This document shows positions 61,402 through 64,000 of a stretch of 64,000 bases of DNA, in pieces (positions within the stretch are counted from its first letter, which is position 1; every line of letters starts with the position of its first letter). The position numbers were made by a program, and so were the translations under genes. Below the pieces are notes generated by a model. That model did no database searches. It was given only the letters and a program-made list of their open reading frames with translations, and was not told where the DNA came from. Origin of the DNA: Ramlibacter montanisoli (GTDB lineage Bacteria; Pseudomonadota; Gammaproteobacteria; Burkholderiales; Burkholderiaceae_C); NCBI RefSeq assembly GCF_013087525.1, contig NZ_JABFCS010000001.1, positions 3,658,001 through 3,722,000 of the forward strand. Reading direction: 5' to 3'.

Positions 61402-61962
61402 TCATTGGTTCCGCGCCAGCCGCTCGCTCTTCCAGTAGACGTCGTCGCCGCCGTTCATGCGGTTGCACACGCGCGCCAGCACGAACATCAGGTCCGACAG
61501 GCGATTGAGGTATTGCCGCGGCGTGTCGCGCAGCGGGGCCTCCTTGCCCAGCGCCACCACGGCGCGTTCCGCGCGGCGCGCCACGGTGCGGCACACATGG
61601 GCCTGCGACGCGGCGCGGTTGCCGGCGGGCAGGATGAACTCCTCCAGCCTGGGCAGCGTGCCATTGTGGTGCGCCAGCGCCTCGTCGAGCGCCAGCACCG
61701 CCTCGGCCTTGAGCAGCTCGAAGCCGGGAATCGACAGCTCGCCGCCCAGGTTGAACAGCTGGTGCTGGATCTCCACCAGCAGGTCGGCCACGCCGGCCGG
61801 CAGCTGCTCGCACAGCAGCACGCCGATGTGCGAGTTCAGTTCGTCCACGTCGCCCATGGCGTGCACCCGCAGGTGGTCCTTGGAGACGCGGGTGTTGTCC
61901 CCCAGCCCGGTGGTGCCGTCGTCGCCCGTGCGGGTGGCGATCTGGGTCAGCCGCTTGCCCAT
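61402..61962 (-). CDS. pduO: Cob(I)alamin adenosyltransferase, PduO type
   Basis: 186-residue ATP:cob(I)alamin adenosyltransferase, making adenosylcobalamin from cobalamin and ATP. The N-terminal MGKRLTQIATRTGDDGTTGLG binds ATP; the central FILPAGNRAASQAHVCRTVARRAER and C-terminal LNRLSDLMFVLARVCNR are PduO signatures. ATG 61962 chosen. It complements the B12-dependent methionine synthase elsewhere in the window but is not linked to it. Confidence 0.94.
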   Translation of the reverse strand: MGKRLTQIATRTGDDGTTGLGDNTRVSKDHLRVHAMGDVDELNSHIGVLLCEQLPAGVADLLVEIQHQLFNLGGELSIPGFELLKAEAVLALDEALAHHNGTLPRLEEFILPAGNRAASQAHVCRTVARRAERAVVALGKEAPLRDTPRQYLNRLSDLMFVLARVCNRMNGGDDVYWKSERLARNQ

Positions 61963-62119
61963 GTCGTGTTCTCCTGTTCCCTGCCATTGTCCGCCAGCCG
62001 ACTGAACGGTCCTACAGCAAGACCCGCCAGCGGCGGCTCTGCTGTTTTCGGCAGGGCACCGACGATGTAAAGAGGCCGCCCATGTCCGTGGCGGCACGCG
62101 AACAGCAGGGAGTCCTTCC

Positions 62120-62712
62120 ATGAACGCCATCACCCGCCTTCTCGCCGTCGGCATCTGCGCCGCTGCCGCTGCCTCCGCAGCGAACGCGCAGGTGCGGCAG
62201 CTGTCCCAAGGCACCGCCACGCCGCGCCCTAGCACCAACACCACGGCGCCTTCGGCCCCCAACCCCGCGGGCCTGCGTCCGATCTTCCCCGCCGGCATCA
62301 GCTCGGGCAGCGGCGCCGCCGTGTCCAGCGACCCGATCGCGGCCAGCACCTCGCCGATCGCGCCGGCCGGCTCGGCCACGCCGCCGACCACGGCCAATCC
62401 CAACCTGCCGCCCGCCGAACTGCCCTCGCCCGACGGCAACTTCACCGGCATCATCACAACCTGCCCAACACCGCGGTGCTGGGTGCGGGCGCCACCGTCC
62501 CCGGCCCAGCCCAGCGCTCGACCTCCGGCGCCGGCGGCTTCGCGGCCGTGGACATCGCCCGCTCCTTCTTCTTCGCCGACGCCAACCACGACGGCGACCT
62601 GACCCGCGCCGAGGCCCGCCGCCTGAGCATCGGCACGATGAGCTTCGAGGAGATGGACCGCAATTTCGACGGCCTGATCAGCCGCTTCGAGTACGAGGAC
62701 TCGCTGCGCTGA
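62120..62712 (+). CDS. Secreted EF-hand protein (one frameshift)
   Basis: About 197 residues. Signal peptide AVGICAAAAASAANAQV, then a Pro/Ser/Thr-rich linker of about 90 residues. The frame changes near 62455-62459 (GIIT/NLPNTAVLG). The C-terminal part has two EF-hand loops, DANHDGDLTRAE and DRNFDGLISRFE, with the acidic ligands in place. Likely a periplasmic or secreted calcium-binding protein. A good RBS (AGGGAG) precedes the ATG at 62120. Confidence 0.8.
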
Positions 62713-62778
62713 CGGCCGGGCGCCGGCAGGCGCGTCCAGGCGGGGCCGACTACACTCCGGTCTGCCCCGGAGACAAGC

Positions 62779-64000
62779 ATGAACGCACCTGCCGCCCTTG
62801 CGCACCTGGTACCCGACGTCCAGCAGCGCGAAGTCCCCGCCGCCCTGATCGCGGCGCTGAAATCCCGCTTCGGCGAGCGCTGCTCCACCGCGCTGGCGGT
62901 GCGTGAACAGCACGGGCGCGACGAATCCTCCTTCCAGGTGCCGCCGCCCGCCGCCGTGGTGTTCGCCGAGAACACCGAGGACGTGGCCGACGCCGTGCGG
63001 CTGGCCAGCGAACACGACATCCCGGTGATCCCCTTCGGCGTCGGCTCCTCGCTCGAGGGCCACCTGCTCGCCGTGCAGGGCGGCATCAGCGTGGACGTGG
63101 GCCGCATGAACAAGGTGCTGGCCGTGAATGCCGAGGACCTGACCGTCACCGTGCAGGCCGGCGTCACCCGCAAGCAGCTCAACGACGAGATCAAGAGCAC
63201 CGGCCTGTTCTTCCCGATCGACCCGGGTGCCGACGCCACCATCGGCGGCATGAGCGCCACCCGCGCCTCCGGCACCAACGCCGTGCGCTACGGCACCATG
63301 CGCGAGAACGTGCTGGCGCTGGAAGTGGTGACGGCCAGCGGCGAAGTGATCCGCACCGGCACGCGTGCCAAGAAGTCCTCCGCCGGCTACGACCTCACCC
63401 GCCTGTTCGTGGGCAGCGAAGGCACGCTGGGCGTGATCACCGAAGTAACGGTGCGCCTGTACCCGATCCCCGAGGCGATCTCCGCGGCCGTCTGCTCCTT
63501 CCCGAGCATCGAGGCGGCGGTGCGCACCACCATCCAGACGATCCAGCTGGGCGTGCCGATCGCGCGCGTGGAACTGATCGACCGCAACACGGTGCGCATG
63601 GTGAATGCCCACAGCAAGCTGGGACTGCGGGAGGAGCCCATGCTGCTGATGGAGTTCCACGGCTCGCCCTCCAGCGTGAAGGAGCAGGCGGAGACCGTGC
63701 AGGAGATCGCCTCCGAATTCGGTGGCGAGTCCTTCGAATGGGCGGCGACGCCGGAAGAGCGCACGCGGCTCTGGACCGCGCGCCACAACGCCTACTTCGC
63801 CGCCGTGCAGTCACGCCCCGGCTGCCGCGCCATCTCCACCGACACCTGCGTGCCGATCTCGCGGCTGGCCGACTGCCTGCTGGAGTCGGTGGCGGAGGCG
63901 GATGCCAGCGGCCTGCCCTACTTCCTGGTCGGGCACGTGGGCGACGGCAACTTCCACTTCGGCTACCTGCTCGATCCCAACGATGCCAAGGAGCGCGAAG
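62779..64000 (+). CDS. FAD-linked D-lactate dehydrogenase-like oxidase (partial, runs off the window)
   Basis: 407 codons visible of an oxidoreductase of the VAO/PCMH FAD family, like LDHD (D-lactate dehydrogenase, cytochrome). PCMH FAD site: IPFGVGSSLEGHLLAVQGGIS, DPGADATIGGMSATRASGTN, GYDLTRLFVGSEGTLGVITE. The C-terminal cap begins with FLVGHVGDGNFHFGYLLDP, which carries the family histidines. ATG 62779 preceded by GGAG. The frame is open to the last base, so the stop is outside. Oxidises a D-2-hydroxy acid to the keto acid. Confidence 0.93.
   Translation, partial: MNAPAALAHLVPDVQQREVPAALIAALKSRFGERCSTALAVREQHGRDESSFQVPPPAAVVFAENTEDVADAVRLASEHDIPVIPFGVGSSLEGHLLAVQGGISVDVGRMNKVLAVNAEDLTVTVQAGVTRKQLNDEIKSTGLFFPIDPGADATIGGMSATRASGTNAVRYGTMRENVLALEVVTASGEVIRTGTRAKKSSAGYDLTRLFVGSEGTLGVITEVTVRLYPIPEAISAAVCSFPSIEAAVRTTIQTIQLGVPIARVELIDRNTVRMVNAHSKLGLREEPMLLMEFHGSPSSVKEQAETVQEIASEFGGESFEWAATPEERTRLWTARHNAYFAAVQSRPGCRAISTDTCVPISRLADCLLESVAEADASGLPYFLVGHVGDGNFHFGYLLDPNDAKERE

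Noticed and set aside
61402..63786. A 794-residue minus-strand frame
   Set aside because: Only the last 186 residues (cobalamin adenosyltransferase) are real; the rest is antisense of the EF-hand and lactate dehydrogenase genes.

Overview
The window is about 64 kb of high-GC DNA, densely coding on both strands. It is almost certainly a chromosome segment of a betaproteobacterium of the order Burkholderiales, most likely Comamonadaceae (Ramlibacter/Variovorax-like). The grounds are a two-gene MetH preceded by an S-adenosylhomocysteine riboswitch, a torF-glnK-amtB operon, two orphan Bug-type solute receptors, a CoxL-like molybdenum hydroxylase, GTP-dependent PckG, and many LysR and EamA proteins. 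No rRNA, tRNA, CRISPR, prophage or insertion sequence was seen.

Layout. 0-3.5 kb: four tightly packed genes (HpaI-type aldolase, class II aldolase, PanE-like reductase, EamA exporter). 3.6-12.7 kb: an RHH protein, alr, lplT, an exporter, glutathione peroxidase, glcF and glcE, and an epimerase/SMP-30 pair. 12.7-15.5 kb: torF-glnK-amtB behind a sigma-54-type promoter. 15.6-19.9 kb: YifB ATPase, an MFS transporter, a YihY membrane protein and a glycine-zipper protein. 20-24.6 kb: methionine synthase split into two genes with an Lrp regulator between them and an SAH riboswitch ahead of the larger gene. 24.6-36.7 kb: recQ, a twin AAA+ ATPase, threonine ammonia-lyase, pckG, a sensor kinase and small proteins. 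36.8-42.4 kb: LysR with a Bug receptor, a phosphoesterase, and divergent argP-like and dadA genes.

42.5-54.8 kb is the accessory catabolic region. It holds a molybdenum hydroxylase large subunit, an acyl-CoA-dehydrogenase-like flavoprotein, an alpha/beta hydrolase and a NicX-like ring-cleavage dioxygenase. Across a sharp palindrome these are divergent from a flavin reductase, a MarR regulator and an exporter. Next come a class II aldolase, a Bug receptor, and a Rieske oxygenase with its reductase and a divergent LysR. I read this as a probable pathway for an N-heteroaromatic or other aromatic substrate. 54.8-64 kb: acetoacetyl-CoA synthetase, a cyclase-family hydrolase, a TetR/small-protein/hydrolase unit with two matching operators, a uracil/xanthine permease, a thioesterase, a cobalamin adenosyltransferase, an EF-hand protein and a D-lactate-dehydrogenase-like flavoprotein that runs off the end.

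Two window-wide features matter to a user. First, about twenty genes, including alr, both metH genes and pckG, are broken by single-base shifts, mostly in G/C runs. This looks like consensus sequencing error, so such genes are reported here as one full-length feature. Second, two families of palindromic repeats sit at gene 3' ends and in convergent gaps.
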